A DNA stretch of 64,000 bases from Rhizophlyctis rosea. Taxonomy: Eukaryota; Chytridiomycota; Chytridiomycetes; Rhizophlyctidales; Rhizophlyctidaceae. The position numbers were made by a program, and so were the translations under genes. The DNA is taken from positions 1 through 64,000 of the forward strand of contig JADGJC010000221.1 in assembly GCA_027596075.1 (NCBI GenBank), given 5' to 3'. Below the pieces are notes generated by a model. It was not told the origin of the DNA and did not search any database. It saw nothing but the letters and a program-made list of their open reading frames with translations. Shown piece after piece: positions 1-14,157 of this stretch. Position 1 is the first letter of the stretch, and each line of letters opens with the position of its first letter.

Positions 1-602
<602 letters not shown>

Positions 603-653
603 TCAAGATCCGTGAGAAAGAAAGTATGGGCAGAGATGCAGGTCCCTCAGGGT

Positions 654-662
654 TATTTATAT
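654..662 (-). promoter_or_regulatory. TATA-like element upstream of TEF1
   Basis: Read on the minus strand this is ATATAAATA, 112 bp upstream of the TEF1 start codon, in the right orientation and at a plausible distance for a core promoter of a highly expressed gene. It was found by eye; no transcription start is known. Confidence 0.5.
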
Positions 663-3600
663 TCAAGTGGCCTTTCACATTCCCACGCACCCGTCTCCCA
701 GTCATTTGTTGCTAGGTTGCTGTGCCCCCATTTTTTTTCGTTCCCACGCTCCGAAAGGTGCACAGATGGGTGGCACCCCAGGCATCAAAAAACTGCCCAG
801 GGTGCCCCACCACCTTCTGTCAAAGTCCGCGCTGGGAGGACGGAGGCTGGGCCCCATATGAATTTTTTTGTATGTGGCTTAGGCCCAAACGCTGAGCTGA
901 CGGTTGGGCGACAGTGGGGAAGCAGGGCCGAGGTGGCTTTCTGGCCATTGGTGTTCTTGGCCCCTTGCACGCGTGGTGGGCACTGGTGGCGAGGGTGGCA
1001 TTTGGGGCACAGTCATCCATCGCCCATTCTCGAAAGTGGACTCCATCTGTGCAGTCACTTATTCCTGGCACACTCAAATTACTCGCATTTCACGACACTT
1101 TTCATCAACACGCAAATTTCATGGTGTGAATTTGAGTGTTCAAGTTGGTTCGGTGCGCTTGGGAAACTCGTCCCCCGCCGCTCCGCGCGTTGCCCTGGGG
1201 TGCATCCTTACTATCCTTCGGCTCCCTGGGGAAGTGACTGACGTCGTAACGCGTTTTGATCTGTTCAATGCGGTGATGCACTATTTTCCCACCTAAAAAC
1301 ATTTGTCCTCACATAATTCAAGGCATCATTGACACCCCATCCAAATCATAGAGCTGGGGAATCATGGCCTACCGCTGCTCGTGACGTCTGCCATGACTAT
1401 GCATTATGTCGGGCGGCAGATCAAGGCATTGTACTCTTTGCGAAGAATGGTCATGAGCAGAAAGAGCAGACTCGTAGACTCGTAGGATCTGTTTTGCAGC
1501 GTATGCCTAACACGATTGCCCAAAGTTATTATTGATTGGGCCAATACCACCATGCCTTACTTGCCATACTGCTGGCTGTGGTGAAGGCCTGCTCCCCGCA
1601 GTGACAGACACTCATTTTTGTGTTGCCAATCACCCTTTTTCATCCAGGGCTATCGCAGATGTTGGCTCATGCACTCAAGCGAACTTGAGGTGCGAAAGGG
1701 ATTACATCTACCTATTGCAGTCGGTGGAATGTCTCGAAGTGTACGGATGCCTCAATGACATGGACATCCGTGATCCCGGATGCTTTGAGGACTTCATTTT
1801 TGCAATAGACAAATGTGATGATCGCCTCCAACCTAAAATCTAAGCCAACGCATCTCACTAAAAGGGCTGCTCGGATGAGCTCGGATATGAAGATGTGCAG
1901 TTTGCGACATGTTTGCTAAGCATCACAAAACAAATCTGCTGTTCATTGTTCATTGACTGATGCGGCGCTGGACTCCCATTGACACGGACGAGTTTTTCGA
2001 ATCAAGAGTATTCGTACTCAGCATCGACGACACTTGACGGGACTGAATGTTATGGGAACCAAGTCATTGAAGACGTAACAGTGCAGGTGACATTGGAATA
2101 GCATAGCGCGCAATTACGAAGTCGCATGTAACTTTGCTGGACCGCCTGACTGACACGAGAGTTCAAGGAGTCGAGTCAAAGCCAGTATAGTTGAATCAGT
2201 TCAGAAAGAGCACATGTCGATGACCGAGGAGGGCCGGACGAAAAAGGTGTGACTCTATGGCAGGCGGACCAAATGGTGAAGGCACGGTGGCGCCGAATCT
2301 TCCACATAGTGAGCAATACACATCACGTGTCAGTCCCAATTCTATGAAAGCGAGTCGCTGGCAATGGGATCCGCCATCGTCGATATGAGAAACAAGTAAC
2401 AACTGGTACAAGAACGCCAGTACCGCAAAAATCGGAAAACGTTCACTCGTGGCGCAACAGAGAACAGTATGACGGTGCCCTCAAAATAGCATCACTGTGC
2501 TTTGGTGGGACGGTGACCACCCCATGGGATTGTTTTCCGATTTTCCCGGTGGGCCAACAGCATGGTGGCACAGCCATCCGGGCCAGATCGGTTGCGCTTT
2601 TCCCCACATTTGTAAACAACTTCAAGCCCTAGGAAGCTGGAGTTACAGTTCCCATGAGTTACGACACAAATCAATTCCTGTGTTTCGGCAGTACCTCGCT
2701 TACAGTCAGATCCAAGCGTTTCGGCAATTTTGATAACATCATGCAAACGCTGGTTAATTAAGGCTGCTTTCCAATATGTTTCGTTTCCTCCTTGTCTTAA
2801 TCATGATCGGCCAGGTAGTACTTCTTCAATTCTTCCAACCTCAAAAAGAAAAGAAGACTAGAACGACAGCCACGATATGACGGGCATGTGTTCGGTGTCA
2901 CATGTGCACCTATGCTCAACCGCGCAACATTATACTTCGTTCAGTGTCATTTAAGTTGCATAACCCCCTTTCGGCAGATGTCATGTTGAGAGAGGATCGT
3001 CCGATGAGCAAATTATCGTTACCAACATTCTAACGCTCACATCCCACTTGGATCTTTTCCGCGCTTATATTAGCCGATTCCATCTCTTCCCCTTTTGCCC
3101 TCGCTCATGCATCTGTTGTACTTCTTGCATTGATGGCACATTTGGGTCGAGCAGCAATGCTCCAAAGTTCTAACCGCTCACACAACCGAGGACACCTTTA
3201 GTAATATTCGTCGGACCCATGGATGTGTTGTTGTGAGAGACGCTGTTGAAAGGTTATGATAATACTTTTTGTTTGTGCTGACTGAATGGATGGGGAACAT
3301 GGCATTTTGATGTTACATGAACGGATGTAGTTTTCGGTCGCCCGCGTTGGTCAGCGTTGCAGTTCTATTGCATGGGTAGACGGCCAAAAAGATGATTGAA
3401 TCCCCCCCTCCTACCTCCCAATGGCCATGAACGAGCAGTCATCAGAGTTATCGACAAAATCGACTTGAAGCCTTGGAGACGGGGAATACGGCGTAGTATA
3501 GCATCTACCGTCTAGGTTTGGCGAACAAAATAAAGCCCCTTTGACGTATGAATCAGGCCGATAGACGAACAGTTCATCGTGCGATACCAAACAGTGATGA

Positions 3601-6453
3601 TGTGTTGCATTTCCCCACGAATGACCTGAATGATCAACCACAAGCTTTCAGCATTGGACATTCACATCTGAATCAACTTCAGATCGAAAAACATGGTGGA
3701 TGTTATGATGTCCATGCAGTGGAACTTTCTCATCTCCGGTCGGAACTACGACGGTTCTTATCCCACTCATGTTTTCTCAGCTATCCTGCCATCGATTCGA
3801 ACCGCCATTGCAGGCGGGAACATGGGATGCCGATGTTATTGTGGTGGAAATATCTCAGATCCCTCTAATTGCGAGAAAGAGATCAAGGTAAACCTGAGCT
3901 GCTCAAGTCCGAATTATAGAAGCATAAGCTCATCGTAATCGAATGTCGCCCCAGCTACTGATGCCCAAACGGCATGATAGTCATTCAAGGGTTGGGCTGA
4001 GAAGTTCATGAATTTGACCAAAATTGACGGTTCGCGCAATACGTTTCCATGCTTGAGTCAGTCGCACCGTATTACATGGCAATGCATCTTGCAAGCATTG
4101 CCTTACCTCATGTCAAAATTGCCATTTAGAAACTTTCGCTTGCCATAACGTTGGTTGCTTGTCCGTTCATCCATACGGCATCTCCTCAAAAGTTAGAAGT
4201 GCCTAAGAGCTTTTCTTCCAATTTCAAAACCCTTGTTCCTAGATTGTGGATATACAGCGGATATGCCCTTGCGGTACAGTAAGTAGTCATTGGCAAATGA
4301 GTGGGATGGGCGGCTGGCTCCGTGCGCATCCTTTACCAAATTGAGCTTCCACTGTCTTTTGCCGCCACATGATGCATCCAATGTTCGATCGCCGATGTGT
4401 CCGAATATGATTCTTGACTTGAAGTTGATTGATTCAGTCATGCGTCGGATTGCATGCGCTCCGTTACCTTACATTTACTTTGACGAATGGTGGTGCTACA
4501 CACGTTGAAACGATGCAACAATATGAGGCGTGATCTGCGTGAAGGGAGAGAATTAGCGCCTCTGACCCTCACTCATGGGCTTGTTTCGATCGCAAATTAC
4601 TGTCTGCCCCCAAATCCTGCTTTCTACCAAGACGTCCAACTCGTCTGGACTAGGCAAAAGGTATAGCCAACCCAGACATTGCCTTCAAACATCAGTAATG
4701 ATCCATGACACAGCTAGCTGACCTCCAGATGAATGTGGTGTCCACCATTTGCCAATCACTGACAGCTCGATCGTGGACTGTGGGAATGATTGGGGATGAT
4801 GTGCACGCTCAGACAAGTACGAGATGCGGCGTGAGAAAACAAAACTGAAGGAGCGGATCGCGTGAGGTGATCCGCATGACCTTCTGACATTATGTTCACA
4901 GCGGTTATTACTTCAGGATGTAGGAGGTTCCGAAGAGGCCAACCTTTGTGAAGCTGGAGTGCTTGCATACGATATGCTTTTTGTATTCCGCCTATGTGCT
5001 CGATCAGCAATTTCCTCCATATTGATTAGATTGATGATAAAGCTGACCTTCCCGACTGCATGCGACTCCAATACAACTCGCCTGACAGCGCACAATGAAA
5101 TATCAAACAAGTGGAAAGAGCCGAACGACAGTTCCGGGACTCGATCAAACCGCCGATGATGATCATGCCTACCAGGGCCGACATATTCGTAATCTCCACC
5201 ATTGCCTTTTTAGCACATGACCCCTGTTGTTAATGGCCTCAATCGCGATTTAATACATCGGACAGGGAAGCCATCAAAGAAAGGCAAATGTTTGCGAAAT
5301 GAGGGGCACGAGTGCAGAAAAAGATGGTGAATGCATGTAGTGTGATTGGGTATACTTGCTGGAGGCAAGGCGGCAACCAAATCGTGCACACACCGTGAGT
5401 GGAGTACCAATCCCTCACTCTTCCAGATACGCTTTGCGTACCATGTCTTGATGGTACGAAACTGAGTCCCCCGAACAGGGATATAAACTGTCATCGTGCA
5501 TGAGAGCAAAAAGTACGGGATTCTTACAAGAAGCCCAGTCCGCTGATGGTGGCGCAGCCATCCGGCCCAGATTGGAGTTCACTCTGCATTTCTTCCACGT
5601 TCGTCGCTCTAAAGGGTGAACTTCATACCATTCTCAAACCCACCTACTGTCACATCTCTCATAGTCTAATGGGCTACCAATTCTATACCCTGGGTTTCTA
5701 GAATAGCTAAAGTTCAGCCAAGCCGAAGCCATTGGTGTCATGAAACATTCCACCTCAATATCATCCAGTTACGTTTTCCTTTTTCCTTCCACACCCACCA
5801 ACGAATACATGATACTTCATCGACCCTCCCAATCCACCAAAAGAGAAGAAGACGACAAAGGCAAGAAACACACAATGCGCATGGTTACTCCGTATCGCAA
5901 GCGCACTTTCCTCTCGAGGAGTACATTCTTCCGATGTTTGTCCATCCGCATTCACTCTTGGGTAGTTGCTGGAGTTTGCAGTTTGTTAAGGTGGGAGAGA
6001 AAAGTTTATCAAGGCATCTCTGTTGATAATTTGACTGACATACTATTGCTTGTAACGCACCTCTCTCCAAGGATGTGAGCTCTATGATATTTATAACTGT
6101 AAGCGGTGCCAATGTCATACCAACAATGTATGTCAATGGAACGGGTGTGGAGGCCATGCGGGAACCGATGCATTAAGTACCACCTCGTGCGTGATTCCAA
6201 TGGCGTGATTAGTCAGAAGTGCTCGCTCAATGAGCATACTGATGGGTGGATCACCCCGCATCTATCTATTGAATCCAGCGAAAAAGACTATAAATATCAT
6301 TCCCTCGGCGCGAGGTTAAAATAAAAGCCCAAAATCTGAATTTACATAGGGATGATCGTGCTAGGGGCGGAAGGGAACTGAGATGATGAGCGAGTTTAGA
6401 TATGCTGGTGAAAGGGATCAGCGAAAGATGGGGGGTAGAATAAGTAGTCCGTT
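663..6453. other. Gene-poor region between TEF1 and the WSC gene
   Basis: No open frame here has a recognisable domain, signal peptide or convincing splice structure. All are short and overlap each other on both strands, as expected by chance. A 25-bp motif (tggcacagccatccgggcc and variants) recurs at about 2564 and 5547, and inverted at about 7860, so part of this DNA is probably old dispersed repeat. I see no tRNA or rRNA gene. Confidence 0.6.
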
Positions 6454-6837
6454 TTACTGTACCGCACAAAGACTCCAATGATTTTCCCATAGAGCATTTC
6501 CACATCGCTCGCCACCACAGGTCGCCTCGCAATAATTAGCGGGCGCCGGGTAGAAATACGGTGCCACCGTTGGCGGTACGCACGCGCAGGCGATGTTGGT
6601 TGTATTTGTGGCCGTGATGGCATAGTAGCCGTTGGGGGATGTCGCGGGCGTGCAGAGGTCGTGGCATTCAGGCTCTGTGACGGAGGGAGATGCCGCGATG
6701 AGATTTACTTGGCCTGGGTTGATGTAGTAGCAGCCCACCAGAGAGCCCACGCTGGGGGTGGTGGTGGGGGTTGGTGGCGGCCAGGCAAAGGCAGTACCCA
6801 CGAGAACGGAGAGGGGAGGAAGGAGGAGTTTCAGCAT
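6454..6837 (-). CDS. Small secreted protein with one WSC-type domain
   Basis: A 127-residue single-exon protein. Residues 1-18 form a signal peptide (MLKLLLPPLSVLVGTAFA, cleavage expected before WPPP), followed by a short Pro/Thr linker. The rest carries eight cysteines spaced as in a WSC domain: GCYY..., ECHDLC, ACAC, YCEATCGGERCG. WSC domains bind wall or other polysaccharides and occur in yeast wall-stress sensors and in many secreted fungal enzymes. There is no transmembrane segment or GPI signal, so it should be released or held at the wall by carbohydrate binding alone. The usual aromatic C-terminal motif is reduced to NALWENHWSLCAVQ. A further 3' exon cannot be excluded, because a GT follows GCG just before the stop. 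It sits alone in a gene-poor region. Confidence 0.72.
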   Translation of the reverse strand: MLKLLLPPLSVLVGTAFAWPPPTPTTTPSVGSLVGCYYINPGQVNLIAASPSVTEPECHDLCTPATSPNGYYAITATNTTNIACACVPPTVAPYFYPAPANYCEATCGGERCGNALWENHWSLCAVQ

Positions 6838-9800
6838 GATTTGTTAGGTGAGCGGGATGATGAGGGGTGGTTGGAGACCTTGTTGGTGGTGAGGGGAATG
6901 TGATGCGACAATGGTGTCTGTGCATGTTTTGCCCTGCTGCGACCGCCAAATGAAGTTGACGGGTGAAAGGAGAAGCTAAGCAACACTAGTCTGGCAACGC
7001 TTCCTGAGTCCTCGATTCCATTCCGAGTGTCAACTTTTTTCCACGGAACACAACCTTCTCCATGTCCGACATCAAAGCCAGTTGTGATACCTAACGGAAG
7101 GAAAGTGAAGCAACTTGGCCTACCACCTCCGAATCCTCCGAGCAGTTGGGCAACCGCGCCGTTCGTCGTTCTCTCCTACAAAAATTTTGATTGGGTGCGA
7201 TGGGCGGTCGTGAGTAAGGCTTGAAGGTTTCCCGGCGAGTAGGGAAAAACAAACACAGAGATTCGCCTTCCATCTTTTCGTGCGTTTTGAGGTGGCATGG
7301 TCTATTGAATCACCCGAGGCTCAGCGGCAAAAATGAGGGGTCGGGGTGTGGGCGTATTGGTTACACAACTGTTTTTCATCTTGGCCCATTTTTCATCTTT
7401 TTTGGTTGTCAAAAACAGGATGATGACGATGAGGAAAGCATGGATGTTGGTGATGAGTTCAGCATGATTTTGCTGAGGACAATACAGTTAGCCTTGGTGC
7501 TGAATTTACCCTATTAAGCACGTCGTCCCTCCTTTCGGGAGTGAAATGTATCCAGGGTGCACAATGGGATGGGATCGCCAAAGCCCTCGTGGCCATCTTG
7601 TGGGAAGAGATCTGTCGCGCATGCAGCAATATGCCAAATGGCTGTAATCGCTGATTTCCAATTTTGAACCAGTTCCTGATCACTGACTCGCTCAAGATTT
7701 CATTGAGCCTTGCACGTGGCAGCAATGCCATCTAATACGCATAACGTTTTGATATGGATCTCGGTGCCTAAATTAGGAAGGCGGGATAACGTCCAACTCG
7801 GTCGTCCTTTCCAATGGATCTGGAGCGTCGAGATGGGTGGCGTTGGCGGGCAAGAAAACTGTCCCATCTGGCCCGGATATCTGTGCCACATCAGCCGAAG
7901 CAGCCCACCACCCCGACCATATCGTCTTGCGGTTTTCTTTTGCGTGGAGTGACACTGAACAGACTATTCCGGTAGCTCTATCTGGAATGCGACATGTTCA
8001 GCACTTCAAGAGGTAGCAGCACGTTATGTTTTTGGTTGATCATCCTGATATGCCGGAGCGACCGAGGACTGAAGCTTGCAATCCCCAGTTATCAGGGGCT
8101 TTGCATCCGATTGGTTTCGTCGTTATTCACGGAGGTTTCCTTTGTGAGCAACAATCATGGCATCATGATAATGCTGTGCGTGCAATCAAATACGTAAAGA
8201 AACCCTTGGCGCTCCATGGAGGGTTCAGCAGATCAACTATTGAGGTTCCCATCATTCAGAGTAGCGTTCGAACTCAACCTACTGCCTCTCTTTGGAATTT
8301 CCGGGTTGGGCCGACCTCTCCAACTTTTTTTGTTGCGCAGTTTTACAAGCACCGCGTGTTGCTAGCATTCTCTGGGATTTCTGTAATCATGACAAGATGA
8401 GACACCAGGCTCCTGCCGTCCAAAAAAAGGTCTCCAGATTCCGGCACACAAATGATTCGCCCCGGGGAAGAAGGGGAAGTACCACACATGCCCACCAGCC
8501 ACCACGCATGGCCTAAACACTTGAAGCTGCTGTGGCGCTGAAGCAAGACATTCTTTCAGGACCTTCATGCTCATCGGAATCCCTCCTGGAAGTAGTGGCG
8601 CTATGGATTTCGCAAATATTCTCAACGTCTTCACATTTTTCAAAACTTATCGTTTTGGAGGATTCTGCCTTTGCTCCTTGTTTTGACGGACGCTAGGGTG
8701 TATGAATGGTTTGAAGTTCCAATGACACTGCACAATCATCAACAAACTCTCTGAGCCATCTGCAAAGGCGCCTCACGTCGCGCAGGATCGCAGTCGCAGG
8801 TTGGTCATTTCCTTTTCTTTTGTGAGACGGAAGAACTGACAGATGTTCGTACTGAACGAATAACGAAAGCACCCACTAAGTATGTTGCTGAAATGATGAA
8901 AGGGAGGAAACAGGGAAACTGGGGGAGGGAAAACTATTATTGGGTTTGCAAGACATTGGTATGCATCTATCTAAGCAAAGACTCAAAATTGTTGAAGGAG
9001 AAGCCCACTTGAGCGAATGCCAATGCCACATCGGGCTTCCAACTTGTGTATATATATATAACGTCGGATCCCCGTTGTCCTCGCCGGTCCAGCGCCCTTA
9101 TTGCGCAGCAAAGGAGAAAAAGAGAGGGACAAACGTTTTGTCCCGGATCGGACTTCTGCCGGATCTCTTAACCAAGCGTAGTTGCACGGTGCGGATGAAA
9201 CCAAGTGTAGGGCAACACAATCAAACAGTCGGCGCGGAATCTACCAGGCAAGTGTAATCGTCGCCTTGATGAAAATCGATAACGCAACTATTATTTGCTT
9301 GAAGTCACCGTAGCTAATCGTTGATAGGAACATAGGTTGCAATGTGAGGAGTTCATTTTTGTTGACTGTATGACAGGTCACTGGCGCTTGGATGATCAGG
9401 GAGGAAAAGTGGTGGAAAAGGTCTACGTGCGTAGAACTTGAATCAGCATCATGCGGATGAAGGTCTCATTTACTGGAGATGTCCACACGTCACTCTGCAA
9501 TGATAGAGATTTATTTCTCACTGACATCCTTTGTGAATTCAGCAAACGAGAGAGGAAAAAAATATGCTGCATACTGCAGATGAAACTTCCTGCGAGAAGC
9601 ATCGAATGCCGTCACGGTGAAGCTGGCGGAGCTTAGCAAGCATATCATGTGGGCTTCCAATGTGCTTCTGGCGGTTGTGTGAATCTCGTCATTTGAGAAT
9701 TGAGCGTCGTTCCCTTATGATTTGCACGCGAAGATGATGAGTATGATATATGAATCTGGTAAGTCTGGCTGAAGGTGTACGCAAGCCGCCAAGTCAATGA

Positions 9801-12774
9801 CCCTCAAGTTCGTTCCGCCACTTGACAGTCCACCGCATAGAGACACCTAGCTGATGTTCAACAGTTGCCGTGAGGAAAGCAGATAGCTTGCAAAACGGCA
9901 GAGTTTGTCAATTGGGCGGAAGGAAAGAAACATAGGACGAAAAAAGAGAATTTCTGTTTCTTTTCTCCGAAAGAGATGGGTAAGGTGGATATGCTCCAGA
10001 AAACGGACGGTGCGCGTCACACGTAAGTAACGTAGTACTTTTCTCCGAGTTGAAAGGGATTGGCCTGATGCCAGCTATTTAGTCAATAGAGCTTTAGAAT
10101 GCACCGAGGCTATGGGGTGTATGGACAAGAACCGTTACAGCGGTGGAGCGAATCGGCAACCTGTAGACCCGTTTCACTCGTTTCAACGAGAATGGTAGCC
10201 AGAGCTCTTTTTTTGTGCAATGAGTGTAGTCGAACAAAAGTGATTTGTGGCAGGACATCAACCGTAGCCACCCATTTCTCATAGGACAATCAGTCATTCA
10301 GCACACTACCGCACAATTCTGGTGCGCACGCTACTTAAACTACACGGTGAATGTGTTTCAATATAGGGGACATCTTGTCCAGGCAAAATTCCAGGCAAAT
10401 TAGGTGCGACTGCACCAGTGACCAGATAAGCGAAGATAACGCGTGACATTCGGCTTTGATCATCCATGATCTGTGTAAGTTTTGTTGTCACACTGATACG
10501 CATCTGGTGAAGTTCTCCGGCCATAGCGTGCTCCATTATGTAACGTTTATGTATAACCAGGACGAAAAAGCGAAAACACAAGTTCGAGATGGGCGATAGG
10601 CATCTAGAATATGTTGCGTTTCCGCGGCAGCCCATTGAGAAGACATGACGGTGGTATTAAGGAGATTTGGTGAAACAGTATGCAGGTCTTGACATCCCTC
10701 CTGCACAAACAGGAAAGCCATCACAGAGCCGGGGGAGACTGCCCTCATTCCGCCAATTCAGCATAATGCCCTATGGGCTGATACCCAATGTCACGCTGCT
10801 TACATTTAAATCTCGCTTGCCAGCTCAAGACTATCGACGCCATTTGCCGTCTCTGCAAGTTCAACAAAGCCTATGTTGTATGCCTTATTGCGTATCATTG
10901 ATCTTTGACACCAAATCAGACTATGATGCAAACATCAAGTCATGGCAATGTTTTGGTAACGACCGGCGCACGCTTTCCACATTCCACATGGGAAGCCCAA
11001 AAAAGATAGTCGCTAATGTGAGGACCATAAAAGAGAGTGTTTGCTTATGAACTCTCAGCTTGTAGTTAAGAGCAGTCGATGAAGCAAATTTGAAAGCTCC
11101 GATAGCTCATAGGCGGGCCATCATATTGCCACAAACCAGCAGCGTGTTGCTGATGTTCACTGAAGTGACCCATTGAACCACAGCAAGTGGGGCAACGGGT
11201 GTAATTTTGACCACCGGCGGTTCATTCGACTTGAGATTCATTAGATTGCATCTTACTTTTTGGTTGAGCCGAGTCTCGACAAACATACTCCAGTCTCCAT
11301 AAGGGGTATATCGGTCATTTGGATGTTATGCACATCTACTCAAAGCTGAAAGACAGAATATTCAACAACTTGTTGCACCGTATCTGCTGTAAGTACTCAT
11401 CAATTGCTGGGAGGTTTGCCAGATGTGGGATGCTCTCCGAGATCACGATTGACCCATAGTCCCCCACCAATGACCCCCAGCCGCCGCCCGCGCCCGCTTC
11501 CACATGGACCCTGTGAGGTGAGAGCTTCGGCCCAATCACCAGCCACAGCAGCCCCGTCGTTGGTTGATGGTGACCGATCACAACAGCACAATCGATGCAC
11601 GCGATTGGGTGGAAGCAATAGCCAACTGTATACGACAATGGGTGTGTGACGTTAGGTGACACAGTGTGACACTCGTCATGCAGACGGGCCTCACACTGTG
11701 CTACATTTAGTGCTACCGTTTGGTAACACCTATGATCGGGTTACATTGGGCTATTCCATAGGAACGAATCACATCATCCATATACATTAGCTAGTGATTT
11801 GTGGCTAAATTTGACTATATTTGGGTCTCATTCTCTCCCCAGGGACGAAAGGAGGTTCCCTTTGCCGTGCCGGAGGGGTAAACAATCCCCATATGGAGCA
11901 ATGGCAGCAAGGGCGTGCTTACTCACCTTTCTCACACTCGCAGGTTTACATGCCCATTCTCACGCTAATACCAACCATTTCACAACGATAGCGGGAAGTA
12001 GGTGGACCGGATAGTGCATATTCAGAGACGAACAAGGCCTGTAAGTGCGGTTGTCGGAAACTCGATTTTGTTGGGGGTTGTACATGCACAGTGGAGGGGT
12101 CTGCGCCATCTCCATGACTTTCCCACGCTCACACCCAATTCAACTTGGAACAGCTGTCACTTCCAAAATCCACTTTCAAACCACAACACATATCCCGTCG
12201 AAAGGTCTCGAAACCTTAGCGTACGTATTCCTTCACCTCCCGTGAGCTGTCACTCTTACATACTTGTGGGAGATTGGTTGAAATGGGCACTATTGTGTGG
12301 TCATGTATGAGACTGCTTTGGAGAATGCGCGGCTGTGGAGTGGAGAATCAGGTGTCCGACGTGGGTTCCGATACTTTCCACGTCTAATTGTTTGCGACCA
12401 ACCTGCGGCTTTCAATGCAATAATCTTATTCGGGATATGGCTTGCGAGTTGACCAGGGCCGGTGGCTCACTTTGGCGTGTCGCGGGACACCGGCAGAGGC
12501 CTGCGTGGTGTGGTGGTCGGCACGCTTTTTCCTACGTGGACTTTGTTCGTGGGGGAGTCACCTGATATTAAACCGGTGGTCTTTGGGAGTCTGTCAACTC
12601 TGCCACCTTGAAAGCTTCAAACAACATGCTTGCCAGAATTCATAGTCTGACATTGTTTATTTACCTCTCCATTACAGGCCATTCCATTCCTTAGCCTCCT
12701 CATAATCCGCTGTCTCTATACCCGCTATCGCTTTCCTTCGACTCTTCCCCTTCTTCTTTTCCGCTGAACAAATC
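6838..12774. other. Gene-poor region between the WSC gene and the Ras gene
   Basis: No gene supported on either strand. It contains an inverted copy of the motif seen at 2.5 and 5.5 kb (about 7856-7885), a short TA run near 9050 and a hairpin at 11660-11700. The 5' flank of the Ras gene (about 12650-12774) is C/T-rich, as is common upstream of fungal housekeeping genes. Confidence 0.55.
11660..11700. repeat. Imperfect hairpin, 10-bp outer stem
   Basis: The arms cacagtgtga (11660-11669) and tcacactgtg (11691-11700) are exact reverse complements. Inside them cgtc (11674-11677) can pair with gacg (11683-11686) around a 5-nt loop. There is no adjacent gene to explain it. It could be a relic of a terminal-inverted-repeat element or chance. 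Confidence 0.5.
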
Positions 12775-13780
12775 ATGACTCTGTACAGACTTGTCGTTTT
12801 GGGTGACGGTGGTGTGGGAAAGACTGGTGGGTCTCATATCCTTTGTGAAAATTGGATTACATTTGTGGCTAATTCATTTGTTTATTTACCCGTCACCAGC
12901 TTTGACGATACAGGTTAATATCCATCCACTCTCCATCCTCAGTTCCATAATTTCCCCTCCAGCTGTCACTCACAAACGTTTCCCACTCATAGCTGTGCCT
13001 GAACCACTTCGTCGAAACATACGACCCAACAATCGAAGACTCCTACCGGAAACAAGTCGTCATCGACGACCAACCATGCATTTTGGAGGTTTTGGACACG
13101 GCGGGACAGGAGGAGTACACGGCGTAAGTCATTCGCCTCCATCCGCCCTCTTTCACATATTTCAACACTGGCGTATTGATGGTTGATGAATAATGCTTAC
13201 CCTCAGTCTACGCGACCAATGGATCCGCGACGGCGAAGGCTTCCTCCTCGTCTACTCTATCACCTCCCGCTCAACATACGACCGCGTCGAGCGGTTCCGG
13301 GATCAGATTGCGCGGGTGAAGGATACTGATCGTGTGCCGTTGATGTTGGTTGGGAACAAGGTATGAGCGAAAGGCGCGGGGGGCTCTGTTTCGATGTAAT
13401 TTGAGAGGTTGTGAGCCATGGTTCTGATGGTCGAATTGGGCCTTTTGTAGTGCGACAAAGTAGCAGAACGCGAAGTATCGAAAGAAGAAGGCATTTATCT
13501 CGCGAGGCGGATCAAGTGCGAGTTTATTGAGACGAGTGCGAAGACTTGTGTTAATGTTGAGAGGGCGTTTTATCAGGTATGAGAATCTTGCATTTTCACC
13601 CACCCGCCGGGGGGTTGCGGGTCTTTCATGTGTTTGCAAGTGGGGATATCGAGGAATTTGACCTCACCTAACTCATGTTCCTATTGCCGCCAGGTCGTTC
13701 GTATGATCCGACAACAAAAGTATGGAACGTCTGGTGGGAAGGAGGGGAAGGAGAAGAAGAAGGGGTGTAAGATTTTGTAA
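12775..13780 (+). CDS. RasB/Ras2-type small GTPase
   Basis: Membrane-bound molecular switch of 187 residues. Six exons (12775-12826, 12900-12913, 12993-13123, 13207-13360, 13451-13576, 13694-13780) join in frame. Exon 2 is only 14 nt and encodes ALTIQ together with the split codon. The G1 loop is GDGGVGKT, the effector loop [10 protein letters not shown]3 DTAGQEEY, G4 NKCDK and G5 ETSAK. The Gly-Gly pair and Gln of the intrinsic GTPase site are intact, so the protein should cycle normally. The segment [20 protein letters not shown] is typical of the second fungal Ras (RasB/Ras2), which controls polarity and morphogenesis, rather than Ras1. The C terminus is a lysine tract followed by CKIL, a CAAX box whose Leu predicts geranylgeranylation. 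Codon use and splice sites look normal. Confidence 0.93.
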
Positions 13781-13913
13781 GGGGGCGCCTTTTGGATGAG
13801 GGGTTTTGGGGGGAGGTGAAGGACTGTATGATACTTCGTCTTGGGGCGGGGATGGGAGGCTGGGCGACTTTGGCGGGGTTTTGGCGGGGCGGACTTGTGG
13901 TAGTGTTCACGTC

Positions 13914-14157
13914 TTCATTTATTTCTTTGTGATTTTTTTTCTTTTTGTTTTTTTTTTTCTGTTTTTTGTTCTTGTTAGCTTTTTTTCTTCCATTATTGGT
14001 TCATGAAGGGGCTGTAGTGTAACTCGACGTCTCCGATGCTCCTTCCTTCCGAACTTTCTTCGATTTCTTGCTTTTTGCCCCCCTTTTTTTTGTTCGACTT
14101 TTTTTCATATGTGATTAGATTGAAGAATATAAATGTATCATTTTTTCTTGTCGAAGC
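13914..14157 (+). repeat. T-rich Ras 3' flank, copy 1 of a duplicated segment
   Basis: The T-rich DNA downstream of the Ras stop matches 15390-15629 imperfectly along its length. Shared anchors in order are attggttc, actcgac, cttcct and finally tgatta-a/g-attgaagaa, then taaatgtatcatttttt and tgtcgaag. This copy presumably contains the natural Ras mRNA 3' end. Confidence 0.7.

Noticed and set aside
3795..3830. Minus-strand ggttcgaatc resembling a tRNA T-loop
   Set aside because: Stem bases do not pair.
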